NCBI GenBank assembly: GCA_020881915.1 | Contig: JAJFPB010000002.1 | Location: 4,351,001-4,415,000 of the forward strand | Length of the DNA: 64,000 bases | Reading direction: 5' to 3' | Source of the DNA: Paramyrothecium sp. XJ0827 | Lineage: Eukaryota; Ascomycota; Sordariomycetes; Hypocreales; Stachybotryaceae | Shown: positions 12,641 to 23,261 of the stretch, one piece after another | Layout of the letters: each line of letters begins with the position of its first letter | Position numbering within the stretch: the first letter of the stretch is position 1 | The notes under the pieces: model-generated | Seen by the model: only the letters and a program-made list of their open reading frames with translations | What the model was told of the DNA's origin: nothing | The model's database searches: none | Translations under genes and position numbers: made by a program

Positions 12641-13081
12641 ATCTATTGACCAGTACCAAAAGGTTACGGATCTCAGGTTAACATGGATGCCAAATAGCCC
12701 TACGCGATACATCTGACCATATCCTCGGAAATAGGCGAATCGTTAACATCTTGTCGTTATGTGGCTTGACATGGCGCAGGGTCTCACCACTAACAATTAC
12801 AACAGTAGCCAGTCAAGTATGAGAAAGAACAGCGACTCTAATCTAAGCTACCAGAACAAAAAGAAACGAAGAAAGAAAAAATCAAGGCCTGACCAGTGAG
12901 GATCTAGTAGCGTAGACATGAGCGAACAATTTAGCCAAACCAGACAGTGTAATTATACAAGGCAGTGTTGATTTTACTCAAGGCAGATTCAAGAACAGCC
13001 CGGCTCAGTTTAGTATCGGCTCAAATCTACTTCACTAGACTTACCATTAAATCGGCCGCCTATCATCCTTCACATTTTCGA
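12641..13081. other. Spacer, nothing recognised
   Basis: This is AT-rich intergenic DNA with short A-rich runs and no coding frame of note. It probably holds the 3' UTR and terminator of the ankyrin gene. Confidence 0.4.
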
Positions 13082-13698
13082 TTAATACTTAGAGAACCCC
13101 GTCCTCGTAATTTTGACGCGATCGCTTGGTCGTACGCTTGGTAACTTGGGATTTTGCTGCTTGAACCAGATGCGAACGTCTTCATACTGCCCATAAAGCT
13201 CTTGTATATCCTGAAAAGGGAGTTCGAGTTGGGGCACGGGTCGCTTTAAAAGCATACCACCAGCCATGAGCTATTTGCTCTGTGTGATATGCACCAAGAT
13301 TTATCAACAATTTCGCCCAGTGATCAAGGCACGAGCAGTTGCAGTCTTGAAAAGTCCGAATGGTTTTCGAGGTTGAACAATGCATGCAGCCATGAATAAT
13401 GTGGTTTCCATGGCCCAAGACAGAAGAGCGAGCAATCTTGTAAGCGGTGAAAATGACTTTCCATCTTGGCCAGTCAGGGTTAACTGGCCGGGCGTCGGAC
13501 CACAATCTCCCAAACATCTGCTAAGTCAAAATCAATGCCCGAATTTGCGAGTACGGGGCAGCCCTTACGTCAACACCTTTGTCATCGAAGTAGTCTCCTG
13601 AGTGAATTGATTACTTCCAGGAATTCCAGCCCTTGCACAGAAGCACCGTAGCCTTCATCAATGTCCAGGGGGGTTTCGTCACCAGAACGACTTGCCAT
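13082..13698 (-). pseudogene. Decayed coding relic, family unclear
   Basis: On the minus strand three coding-like segments lie in shifting frames. From ATG 13698 a frame reads MASRSGDETPLDIDEGYG... and stops near 13590. A 48-nt GTAAGG-TTAG intron-like stretch (about 13565-13518) would lead into a Cys/His-rich segment (FQDCNCSCLDHWAKLL...) running to about 13270. After a further frame change a segment continues as LPFQDIQELYGQYEDVR and ends GFSKY-stop at 13082. Amino-acid composition and codon use look protein-coding, but no single reading joins them without frameshifts. The phrase ETPLDI is ankyrin-like. It may be the tail of a former ankyrin gene. Confidence in a once-real gene is moderate; its identity is unknown. 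Confidence 0.35.
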
Positions 13699-13931
13699 AT
13701 CCGTCAGGCTCGAGTTTCTGTTTTTTTGAGTAGTGTAATAAAACCTTAGGGTTTCGAAAGCTGATTGAACTATTGTAATCTTGGAAGATCCATGATTCGA
13801 GGTAACAAATGATCGTCTTCAGTTAAGTACGCACATAAGATAGCATTAGACCTATTAGGCTCCTTAGGATAATACCTAGAAGAATTTAGACACAGCCGTC
13901 ACTAGATCGATTAAGAGACTTGGAAGACGTT

Positions 13932-15326
13932 TTATTCTTCGCCCGGTCTTTGCATCGCGGTTGACTCGGAGATAATGATTCCAGCGTCTTTGAAGCGGCG
14001 GAATGCATCCAGCCAGCCTTCAACGGGATCGAGCTCCTCTTCGAACCCTGCGGCTCTCAGACGCTCCAGGCTCAACTGCCTGTCGAAGCCCAACCACCAC
14101 CCGACGCTGTCGAGCTGCGTGGCACCAACTCCTACCCCGGCAGTGACGGCTTTTGGCACTCCTGCCTCGTAAAAGAGATGCTTGTAGCGTGCCACGTACT
14201 CTCCCGGAGTTTGCGCCTCATCTCCATTTCTTGTAGGTTCAATGCCTTCGAGACCGAACCAAGCAGCGAGCGAAGGCCAGATATCCCGGAAATGCACCGG
14301 AAGTTGTCTGTCGGCCACATTAACTATTTTACCACCGCTCCGAGTGGGATAAAGTGCTGCATGGACAGAAGCCCGACCGATTGTCTGAGATGACACCGGC
14401 GAGAAACGTGCGTTATATGCGGCTTGGTTGCCCGGAAATGGGACTTGAATAGGCGAGTGAGATGAGCTCGGTGCCTGACGGTGGTTGTAGGCCAAGAGGG
14501 AAAGGTGCTGTCCCCAGTGTAGGGCTAGAGAATACCCAGATCCATGAGGGGTGAAGCCGATCTAGAAAAAATAAGTATCTAAATATCGCAAGCATAATAA
14601 ATTAGAAGCATACAACAGCATCCGGACATATCTCCGTCCAAGTCCATTTTTGTCCTTGGCATGCCTCTGATAGGAGCTCTCTGAATAATGGATACGCGAC
14701 CGTCTTAGCATAATCAGCAGGGAGTCTGTCGGCCATAGACTCGGTTAAAGGTGGCTGAAAGATGCCATTCGGGTCGTAGATACCGTAGCCCTAGTAGAAA
14801 GAGGTTAGTTTGAGACACTGTAGCACGAGGTTGTTCTTACTCTCGTGCCGCCAGAATAAATAAATGACTTCAAGTCTGGGGCCAGAGCGGTGACCGTATG
14901 AACCACTTTCCGCATCATATTGCAGTTCACTTGAGCTTCCACAATCGGGTCGTCGACCTGTTTGAAAACTGGTCCATCTTAGATCAATAGGCTTCTAGGG
15001 GCGTTCTCTTGAAAGCGCTTGAACTTACCAAAATAAAACACATGCGTAACCTTCCCTGCATCGTCCAGTTTCTCATTCAACTCTTGAGTCAGATGCTCTG
15101 CGCTGCCATTAAAGAGATCGATACCCGAGACAAGACGCAGTTTAGGTCTATCGCTCGAAGGTGAGGGCCAGCAAAACTCAGACTCTGCAAGAGGCCGGTT
15201 GAATACTGCTGTCACTTTGTCAAATGATCCGGGCTTTGGGTAGGCAGACAGTATCTGGTTCACAACGGACCAGCCAATTAGTCCAGATGCGCCGAAGACG
15301 AGAGCCTCATTTGTCCGGGTGGTCAT
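13932..15326 (-). CDS. PRISE/SirQ-like NAD(P)-dependent short-chain reductase
   Basis: The model is complement of join(13932..14561, 14614..14790, 14841..14968, 15029..15326), 410 aa. Introns of 60, 50 and 52 nt all splice GT-AG in phase. The N-terminus has the Rossmann motif VFGASGLIGWSVV (about residues 10-22) and an acidic/Arg second strand (AVFNRPLAE). Later blocks include FIYSGGTRGYGIY, then IGFTPHGSGYSLALHWGQ, typical of the SirQ/progesterone-5-beta-reductase-like (PRISE) proteins in fungal genomes, some of which lie in secondary-metabolite clusters. No backbone synthase is present here, so a pathway cannot be assigned. The start at 15326 (MTTRTNEALVFG) fits the family; an upstream in-frame ATG at 15494 is less likely. 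Confidence 0.85.
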
Positions 15327-17159
15327 ATCTTTTGTCGGAGGATTAAATTGTGGCGTGAAAGTGAGGAGACTCGATTGTGGATGATTGTGTGTTATGGTCG
15401 ACAGTTGTCTTGCTACAGTGAGGCAGCGTCCTTTATCTACTGTCCGCTGGCTATTGGCATCTTGGTTGGGCAACGTTTCACTCTTCGGCTCCAATTTTAT
15501 GTAGTGGGTCTAGCGAGTACTATCATCATGACCCAACATGAATCATCCACTAGGGGCCGCTATTCGAAGACGCTCCAGACACTAAACACATCTTAGCTTC
15601 GAATGCTCATTAGCTCGAGCCGCTTATGGAAGCTATGAAACCATATCGTCGGGACCCCCACAACGGGCTGACGAAGCTGTTCAACAGGCCCGTAGGAGTA
15701 CTCCGGTGCAATATACGTCTATTGGTAAGCCCCCCGGAGTGCTCAATCTGTAATCGTACTTATGAGTAACCCACCCACGACACCCGATTCTCGCTTTAAA
15801 CGCGAGTCAGTTTCACATTAGGAAGCTTCAGTATCAGGCAGGGACGTCATTTCAAGATCACGCCAGAATCAAGTTTAAACACCATGTCCGAAGCCAGTCT
15901 TCAGCTAAAAAATCATGCTACCCAAAGAGCTCTATATTCCCTTGGATTGTCCGCACACCTGGCCACACTATAATCCTACAATACATTTTTAATTCATCCT
16001 CAGCGACGAAAGCATCGGTTATTTGTAGGAGGTTACTAGCCTAATACTGTAGCATGGGCTCTGGAAGATCACTATAAGAAGTAAAATACTCTTATTACAT
16101 TTGGTTAGCACTTCCTATTGAACCCCGACCTAGTCTTTCGCATCCATGGACTCGCACTGAATAACTACAACCGAACAACCTTCTATCTGGTAAAGAGCGA
16201 GACTGTTCATAATGACTATGTATTCGGCGAGGAATCTTTAGCTGCAGAGAATGGCGCATAAGCTGAGCCAATGTGGTTGTTTACTTTTATTTTATTTTAT
16301 TTTTTGGTTTAAACTGGTAGAATGAGAAGAAGTTTTTGTTTATTTATATGGACGGTTATTACCATGCTTTACAACTCTCGTTATCCACATGACAGAGTAC
16401 ATTGGACTCCTCGTGGCCGATCCTGGCTTTCGGTGGTTTAGATACTTTCATTTTGCGTTTATAGTAAGCCGATCATAAGTTGTTGGTCTCGACAACAAGG
16501 CCCTCCGGATATTCTCAGCGAAGAATTGTTGGTATGTGTTTTGTTCCTGGTCTATTTCTTAATGATCCAGTAGCAGTCTACACACGAAATGTTGGTTGTT
16601 ATGCATGTTCAACTTGAGTTCTAGGTGGACGACGTCTTGCCCGCTGTGCACGTCACGGTATGAACCGTCGGCAAAGACAGGGTGACATCGTCTGCAAGGT
16701 TTACAGCCATAACCCGTGAGTAAGCGACATCAACAGACCATCGGGTGAGGGTGAGTGCCTTGTATCGGTCGAGAGGCTGCTAAGGATGGGTTGTGAAGAC
16801 ATGGCACGCCAGCTCTGTTGTGGACGCTAGATGACGGCAACCCCTCTTGCCATTGAACCTTACGTCGGAAAATAAATCAGTAGCCAATGGGAGTGCTCCG
16901 CCGCAAAGTAAAACCCCACATTGGTTGCTCTTCAAGCCAATAGGAGAAACTCCAGATGTCTGGGGACCCCGAGAATAATCGGTGGGTGCTAACCCGCTCG
17001 GTATGCCGAGTGTTCCGTAGTTCCCAAGCACAGCTTCGAATGTCCTTCGTATATATTTTGAAGCATTTCGTTGCTCGCAGCAACATGGGAACAATACCAA
17101 TACCAGAACAACACCCCTCTATTCAACAATAAAATCCTTTATACAACTTTTACAAGCCA
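15327..17159. other. Gene-free spacer, 1.8 kb
   Basis: No supported coding region. It is AT-rich, with a (TTTTA)n-like run at about 16285-16305. A 106-codon minus-strand frame at 16780-17100 has no recognisable features. The right end carries the upstream region of the GFA gene. Confidence 0.4.
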
Positions 17160-17756
17160 ATGTCTGTCGCAAACTCCGACAAGTCCAAGCCTTACTTCCC
17201 ATTAGCCGGACTGGCTCATGATGGCTGGTCCAATGATGAGGAAGCTACCGCAACCTGCTATTGCGGTGCTGTACAGATTGTCTTCGTGCGTCTATACTCA
17301 GGTTCAACCCGCTGCCATTCCTCGCACTGACAACTGTCCCAGCCTACTCAAGCCCCAGGTTACATCGACAGCTTTATCTGCAACTGCACCGATTGCCACA
17401 AGATCACCGCCTCCATGTTCGCCTCCAACTTCAGCGTGCTTGATACGCACATTAGGCATCTGCGCGGCCAGGACAACCTCAAGACCTTCGGCCAAAACAA
17501 GACAATCATCACAAAGGGGAATACCATGACTAATTACTTTTGCGGCACCTGCGGTACGCTTATGTACCGTAGGGGCGATGGCTTCCCCGGTGTGAGTATC
17601 ATGCGCTTGGGTACCGTTGATGACTTCAACTTGGTCGAGACGAAGCTGAAGCCAGCAGTCGAACAATTTACCAAGGACCGCGTGGCTTGGTTGCACGGCG
17701 CGAGGGGCATACCGCAGTGTGAAGGGTACTTTTATGGTGACAAGAAGGATAAATGA
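17160..17756 (+). CDS. GFA-domain (Mss4-like zinc) protein
   Basis: The model is join(17160..17285, 17343..17756), 179 aa. The 57-nt intron has a CTGAC branch site and restores frame exactly after QIVF. Zinc-ligand cysteines are visible in the order expected for glutathione-dependent formaldehyde-activating-enzyme (GFA) domains: C33-x-C35, C55-x-C57-x2-C60 and C109-x2-C112 (YFCGTCGTLMYRR). Fungal paralogues are numerous and mostly uncharacterised; the domain name does not prove formaldehyde chemistry. The protein is probably cytosolic, with no signal peptide or membrane segment. It stands alone, with a decayed convergent locus 170 bp downstream. Confidence 0.9.
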
Positions 17757-17924
17757 TGAAGATTGAGACTTTTGGCCTAACAGCCAGTATTTTATGCAGT
17801 GTCCTTAGAAGACATCATAGCTTCTAGTCTTCAGTATGGACTGGTCCCGTTCATGAGACATGAAAGCTACAAGAGCCAAGAAAGAAGTGCAAGTCAAGTT
17901 CGGACTCTTGTCTCTCCCAAATCT

Positions 17925-18529
17925 CTATCCTCCTTCACAGTGATGCATGTGTGCATTGGTCCATAGCGTGTCGAGAGCGCCCCATTCTTCCACTGCGAAC
18001 GCCATGTTGAATACATCCTGCACCAACGCCGCGCTCAATTAATCGGACTCCAGCGCAACCTACCACGTCTTGGATACTGCACATCTTGGGCTGGAATCCA
18101 TCCCTTGGCGACTCATCTGAAGGCAGTCGAGAAGCCGCGGTGTATCCCCTTGGACATCAATTAGACGATCTGGTAGATATTTTTCGATGAAGTAGAGTGA
18201 TCGTGCCTCTGGCAAGCCTCGATATTCTCCCTGAACTACCTTACGGCATTTTCATCACGGTAAGATAGATTTGGCGACCATTCAACCCAGGCCGTTTTCG
18301 AAAGGAACCCAACTTCGTCAAGGGTTTCCAGCCTTACCCCGTAGCACATCCAGACATTTTGGGCAAAGTCAGCTCGTACAACCATATATATGTGCTTGAC
18401 GTAACTATCTGGACCACTGTTCGTCCAACGGTACGTTATGCTGATACCGATGCCGTGTTTGAACCAACGCCGTCGCTCATGATCTTGGCGGCTGATGGCA
18501 GTAGCGAGAAGAGGGGCAAGCGTACATTT
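17925..18529 (-). pseudogene. Coding relic or cryptic gene of unknown family
   Basis: A minus-strand frame stays open for more than 120 codons from about 18529, reading through RRRWFKHGIGISITYRW and FAQNVWMCYGVRLETLDEVG. It meets TAG near 18240. A +1-shifted frame continues at once as KVVQGEYRGLPEARSLYFIE. A 60-nt intron (GTATCC to TGCAG) then joins in phase to a last exon, DVFNMAFAVEEWGALDTLW, ending at TAG 17925. The break at about 18240 could be a true frameshift, or could be bypassed by a 107-nt intron (GTAAGG to TTCAG) that is also in phase. No ATG opens a long frame, so it is easily missed. No signal peptide or known domain is seen. It lies tail to tail with the GFA gene. Confidence 0.4.
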
Positions 18530-18766
18530 TTATGAGCGCATACCTGTTGAGGCCACGAGTCTGCCTTATGATCACGGATACACCTATGTCATGGCATCGT
18601 GTTGCCTTCATCCAGGTTGTAGCACTAGTCCATGATATGAACAGGGCAACTAGCCCATGACTTTGACGCCTAAAGCACGCAAGCAGTTTGAACAAGATTT
18701 TGAAAAGTCTCCGATTCGACTGAATGTCGAGCACAGAATGTATGACCCATGCAGCTTAGATAATAA

Positions 18767-21700
18767 ATGCCCCCATTTCAAATCACTGAAATCGCAGCGT
18801 CAGCGGAACTGCAGATTGCCCTGCAATTGACCAAGACCGACGCTAAAATGGGCGATGTCCTCGCGGCCATCACCTTGGTCGTGGAACTTGGTCCAAGGCT
18901 TATAAAGTATTGCTCAGCAGTCAAGACAGCGTCCACCGACAAGCAGAAGCTTCTCACGGAGGTCCTCATCACCACTGGCATGCTCAGTACTGTGCGGGAT
19001 TTTCTGCATTTGGACAATGCTGAACGTGGCTGGGCGACCGAGGTTTTGTACTACCCTGGCATGGGGAGGATGATCCAAGATGTTCTCCATTCATTGAAAG
19101 AAATCGTCGACAAGTTGGAGCCCAGGGCAGGCATGTCGGGCACGATACAGGCACTTCGATGGCCGTTTCTCAGCACAGACATCGAAGTGGTTTTGAGTAG
19201 ATTGGAGCGATGCAAGAACGCTATCATTCTAGCCTTGCAGCTCAGCACCGCCAACGATATTGCGTCACTTAAAGCTGGGCAAGAGAAGATTATCAATCAT
19301 CAAGATCGTCAAGAATTCCAGAGACTGATTAATTGGGTATCAACCTATCCGCATTGGAGCAAGCACAATGACATTTCTCGTCGACGGGTCGCTGGGACGT
19401 CAGAATGGATCTTGAGTGACCCAAGCTTCAAAGAGTGGTACACCGGCGATGAAGGCACTCTTGTCTTGTATGGTGGACCTGGAGTGGGCAAAACCTTCTT
19501 GGCCTCGTCCATCATAGATTTCATCGAAGCACAGCGACAGAATCGTCCCGGTGTTGCTCTTGCCTTTATGTATCTCAACGACTCTGAAAAGCAAATACAG
19601 ACATCGCATGCAATCATTGCTAGCCTCACGAAGCAGCTCATTCAAGACGACAACATCTATTTTGACAAGCTGAAAAGTCTACACGAATCGGCCACGATAG
19701 CAAGGAGGAACGAGCCGACCGTTGAAGAACTCCATGGCTGGCTGAAAGAAGTCGTTGACAAGTATGAGGCGCTATATCTTGTTTTCGATGCTTTCGACGA
19801 GAGTAGGTCAGCAGAGACCCAAGATGACTTGGCAGACCTGGTGTCAATTTTGAGAGAGGCTGGGTGTCGAGTCAAAGTCCTCATAACGTCTCGCTTCCGC
19901 CCTTCGTCCATTGACAGGTTCACGGATGCTGATGAGAAGGAACTTTGCGCAACCGACGACGACATCAGAACATACGCCAACTACCGTGCTACGTCAGAAC
20001 GCTTCAAACAGCGGAAAATCAACCTCGATCCAGCATTGCTGCGAAGAATGGTGAATACCGTCGTCTCCAGATGCCAAGGCATGTTTCTCTTGGCTAAGCT
20101 GCACATGGATGCTTTGAAAACAGCCCGAACAATAGGGGACTTTGAGGATTTCTTGGAAAGCTTGCCGACTGGCGACAACAAGCTGAACGACACTTACGAT
20201 AGTGTTCTTGAGCGAATCCGTATGCAACACCAGCGTGACGCTGCATATGCCAAGTCCATTCTGACATGGATCTGCTTTTCTTCCCGTCCGGTGACGGTGC
20301 ATGAGTTGCGATACGCGCTTGCGGTTGACTTGACGCGGGATCAACCTGACATAGAGGAGAAGCGCTTGTTGCCGGCAGAGGACATTCCGGGTCTCTGCAA
20401 TGGTCTTGTTACCGTCAACCCTGGAACGATGGAAGTTCGACTTATTCATTTTACGGCCCAGGAATATTTCAACAGCAAGAAGGATATTTTATTTCCAAAC
20501 GCGCATGCGCACCTTGTGCGGACTTGCATAAGGTTCCTTTCGTACGAGACATTTAGGGTTCGACACAAAACTAAAGAAGATATTGAAGCTTTCAAGATCA
20601 GGTATCCTCTGTAAGACTTTTGCCATCCTTGACCGGGGACGAATGATCTTCTCTATAATTATTCGCCACTAACTATTCTCAGCCTTCAATATGCTGCCGA
20701 TAACCTTGGCCATCACGCTCTTGCGGCGGAAGGGACAGACTTCAGACAGATCGCTCGGCTCTTCCAGCAACAGCCACACCTCGACTGTATCAGTCAGGTA
20801 AGATACGGGTGGGTGAACAGTGAGACGACGGCACCATTCATTTCAGCTTTGAGCGTCTGCGTTTTCTATGATTTAAAAGAAGTCATTGAACTTTTCCTGG
20901 CCGATGGCGCAGATGCAAACGAGCATGGTTCCATCAACTTTCTCCCAGCGAACGAGGCGGCATTCTACGGGAAACAAGACATTCTTGATATTCTATTTGA
21001 GCACGCGGACTCGACGCTGCTCGATCACTGGAAAGGAACGCTTCTTCACCATGTAGCGTTCCGGAATAATATTCCCATGGTGGAGAGGATTCTCGCCGGA
21101 AGGGAGTTTGGTGCTCCGAGCCTCGACTTGAAGAATGCTGAAGGCAAGACTGCTCTTCACGAAGCTGTGCGGCTCGGTCATCATGCTATTGTGAAGTTGT
21201 TGGTTGACAAAGGAACCGACGTACGAATCAGTGACTTGAATGGCCACTCAGCTATCCATCTGGCTGTGACGGAAAACCGCCCAGGGAACGAAGGTGCGTT
21301 CCCCAGATCTTGGGGTCAGAACAGCGCGAAAATAAGACAAGAGATGGTCAGGACAATGTATGCTGCCCATGGAGATGCTCTGGGGTTTCGGGATGAGTCA
21401 GGATTCACGTTACTGCATGCTACCGCGGGTGCAAACATGACGTCCGAGTTAGAGACGATACTACAGCACCACCCCGATCTCCTTGAAGCGGCTGACGACT
21501 CTTCAAATACACCTCTGCACATTGCTGTAATTGGTGGCTCTTTGGCTGCATGCCGCATGCTGCTAGAGCACGGAGCTAGCGTGCTGTCAAGCAACAACTC
21601 AGGCAGATCGCCCATCCACGAAGCGGGCTGGCGTCAGCACAAGGAAATAGTCAAGCTGCTGCTGCAGTCTCATAGTCCCAATTTTGATTTCAGAGACACG

Positions 21701-22453
21701 CTGGGTGTCACACCCCTCTTGGCTGCGGCAGGAACGGGACTGAGTGACGAGGTCGAGATGATTCTGGACTGGAAACCAGCCATGATTGATTGGGTTAATA
21801 ACTTTGGCAAATCGGCCTTGATAGATGCCGTTGAGCGGGTCCATCTTAATTCTGTCCGCGTTCTTGTGCGCCGTGGTGCCAATGCCAACCTCAAGGATAC
21901 TCATGGTTTCTCAGTTCTCGGCTACGCAGTCATGAGCGGCCACGTAGAAAACTGTCGCATTCTCCTTGAATTCGGAGCGGATCCGGCGGAAGCCGACGGG
22001 CCGTCCAATTCTCGTGAGATCCTCCCAGTCCTGGCCGCCGAGAAGCCGACGGCCATTTTCGAGATGCTTGTGCAGCACAAACGTTTTGACTATGCCCTCA
22101 CGAATCAGTTTGGAACCAGTGCCCTGCACCAAGCGGCAAGCTTCCATGAAGACAATGCACTTTTCATCATTGACCATGATGTCAAGCATGGCAGACGGTT
22201 GCTCAATCTTATAGACCACAGGGGACACACTCCGCTGCACAATGCTGCTGAGAGAGGTCGAATCAAGGTCGTGAAGCGGCTTCTGGAAGTCGGCGCCGGC
22301 ACTACCCTGATCACGGTAGCGGGACGCAGAGCACTGGATTGCGCCGTGGCAGCGGGATTCTCAGACGTTGCTGATGTGCTACGGCAGGCAAACGTCGGCG
22401 CACCAGCTTCGGCAACAAGGGAAAAGAATGCCCCGGGAGAGGCTGGGTCTTAA
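18767..22453 (+). CDS. NACHT-ankyrin STAND (NLR-like) protein
   Basis: The model is join(18767..20610, 20683..22453), 1204 aa. A start at ATG 18848 (MGDVLAAITLVVELG, 1177 aa) better matches related N-terminal domains. The intron (GTAAGA to CTCAG, 72 nt) joins YPL to LQYAADNLGHHAL, a typical NACHT-to-ankyrin boundary. Numbering from 18767, residues 28-175 are a helical STAND N-terminal domain. The NACHT core has a P-loop (YGGPGVGKT, about 235-243) and a Walker-B-like block (LVFDAFDES, about 336-344), then LITSRFRP and the fungal block GMFLLAKLHMDAL. About ten ankyrin repeats fill 680-1190 (for example GKTALHEAVRLGHHAIVKLL). Such proteins are ATP-driven signalling switches in fungal non-self recognition; the ligand is unknown. 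No break is seen. Confidence 0.9.
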
Positions 22454-22507
22454 AATACTATCTCAAACTTGAATTAAGCCAATTGACTGTTGAGATTGTC
22501 TCTGCAT

Positions 22508-23024
22508 CTAAAATCCAGTTTGCCCCTGGGCCGAGCACCCTCGGTGATTGTAGTTGCAGTCGTACGCGTCCAGTATGCCTACAATTTGCATGAGGGTAGC
22601 GAGAACGACCAACACATGAAAAATATGATGCGATGATCCGTAGATATCGAATTTTCCAGGATATAACCGCTCAGGAAACCGCGTCTAGATCGCTGTCAGC
22701 AGACCGTCGGAGGACCATCCATGCTGCTTCACATACCGTATACACCAGAGCGCCAAGGCCCAGCAGTGCACCTTCAACAAGATAATATGGCATGCCCGAT
22801 TGCTTCAACATCGCAGAGAATCCAAGAATATAGACACCATGAGCAAGAGGTGCGAAGCCAGACAGTCCTGTTCCTACGAAGCACAAGACTCGGAATGTGC
22901 GCCACGCGGGACCTTGAAATTTGGGACTGATCAAGACGAAGATGTCCATGACATCAAGTGAGATGATCTGTAGGGCCTTAAGTTGTGAAACAGTTGAGTA
23001 GAAAGATGCGTAAGCACATACCAT
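22508..23024 (-). pseudogene. 5'-truncated PAQR / hemolysin-III family membrane protein relic
   Basis: Two coding blocks on the minus strand are joined by a perfect 52-nt intron (22736..22685, GTATGT to CTAG). They reconstruct the C-terminal half of a PAQR/HlyIII (Izh/adiponectin-receptor-like) protein: SPKFQGPAWRTFRVLCFVG, then GLSGFAPLAHGVYILGF, a hydrophobic helix, the junction VYTTRFPERLYPGKFD, and the zinc-type motif GSSHHIFHVLVVLATLMQI. It ends at TAG 22508. Upstream of about 22967 the homology stops, and the next gene begins at 23262, so the first transmembrane helices and the first metal-binding region are absent. The remaining coding sequence shows no stop codons, suggesting recent truncation. 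It lies in the 0.8 kb between two convergent NACHT-ankyrin genes. Confidence 0.7.
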
Positions 23025-23261
23025 TGCCTAGTACATGAGCCTTTCTCTTGGCTCACACTAGAAGACCATGTAGAATTCAAAATTTCTTAAGGATAAAATA
23101 TTATTTTTATTGCTTTTTTCTATATTTTGCCTACATGTCATCTTAGAAAAGTGCAGGTAATCGTAGCCCTTCGTAGCAGAGTTTTCGGTAAATCCCATGT
23201 GGTTTCAGACGGAGCGAGGCGACAAGGCAGATCTCAGTCCCGATGCTGGTAAACTCCATCA

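Noticed and set aside
19051..20449. Several minus-strand frames of 70-151 codons
   Set aside because: They lie opposite the well-supported NACHT gene and have no independent features.
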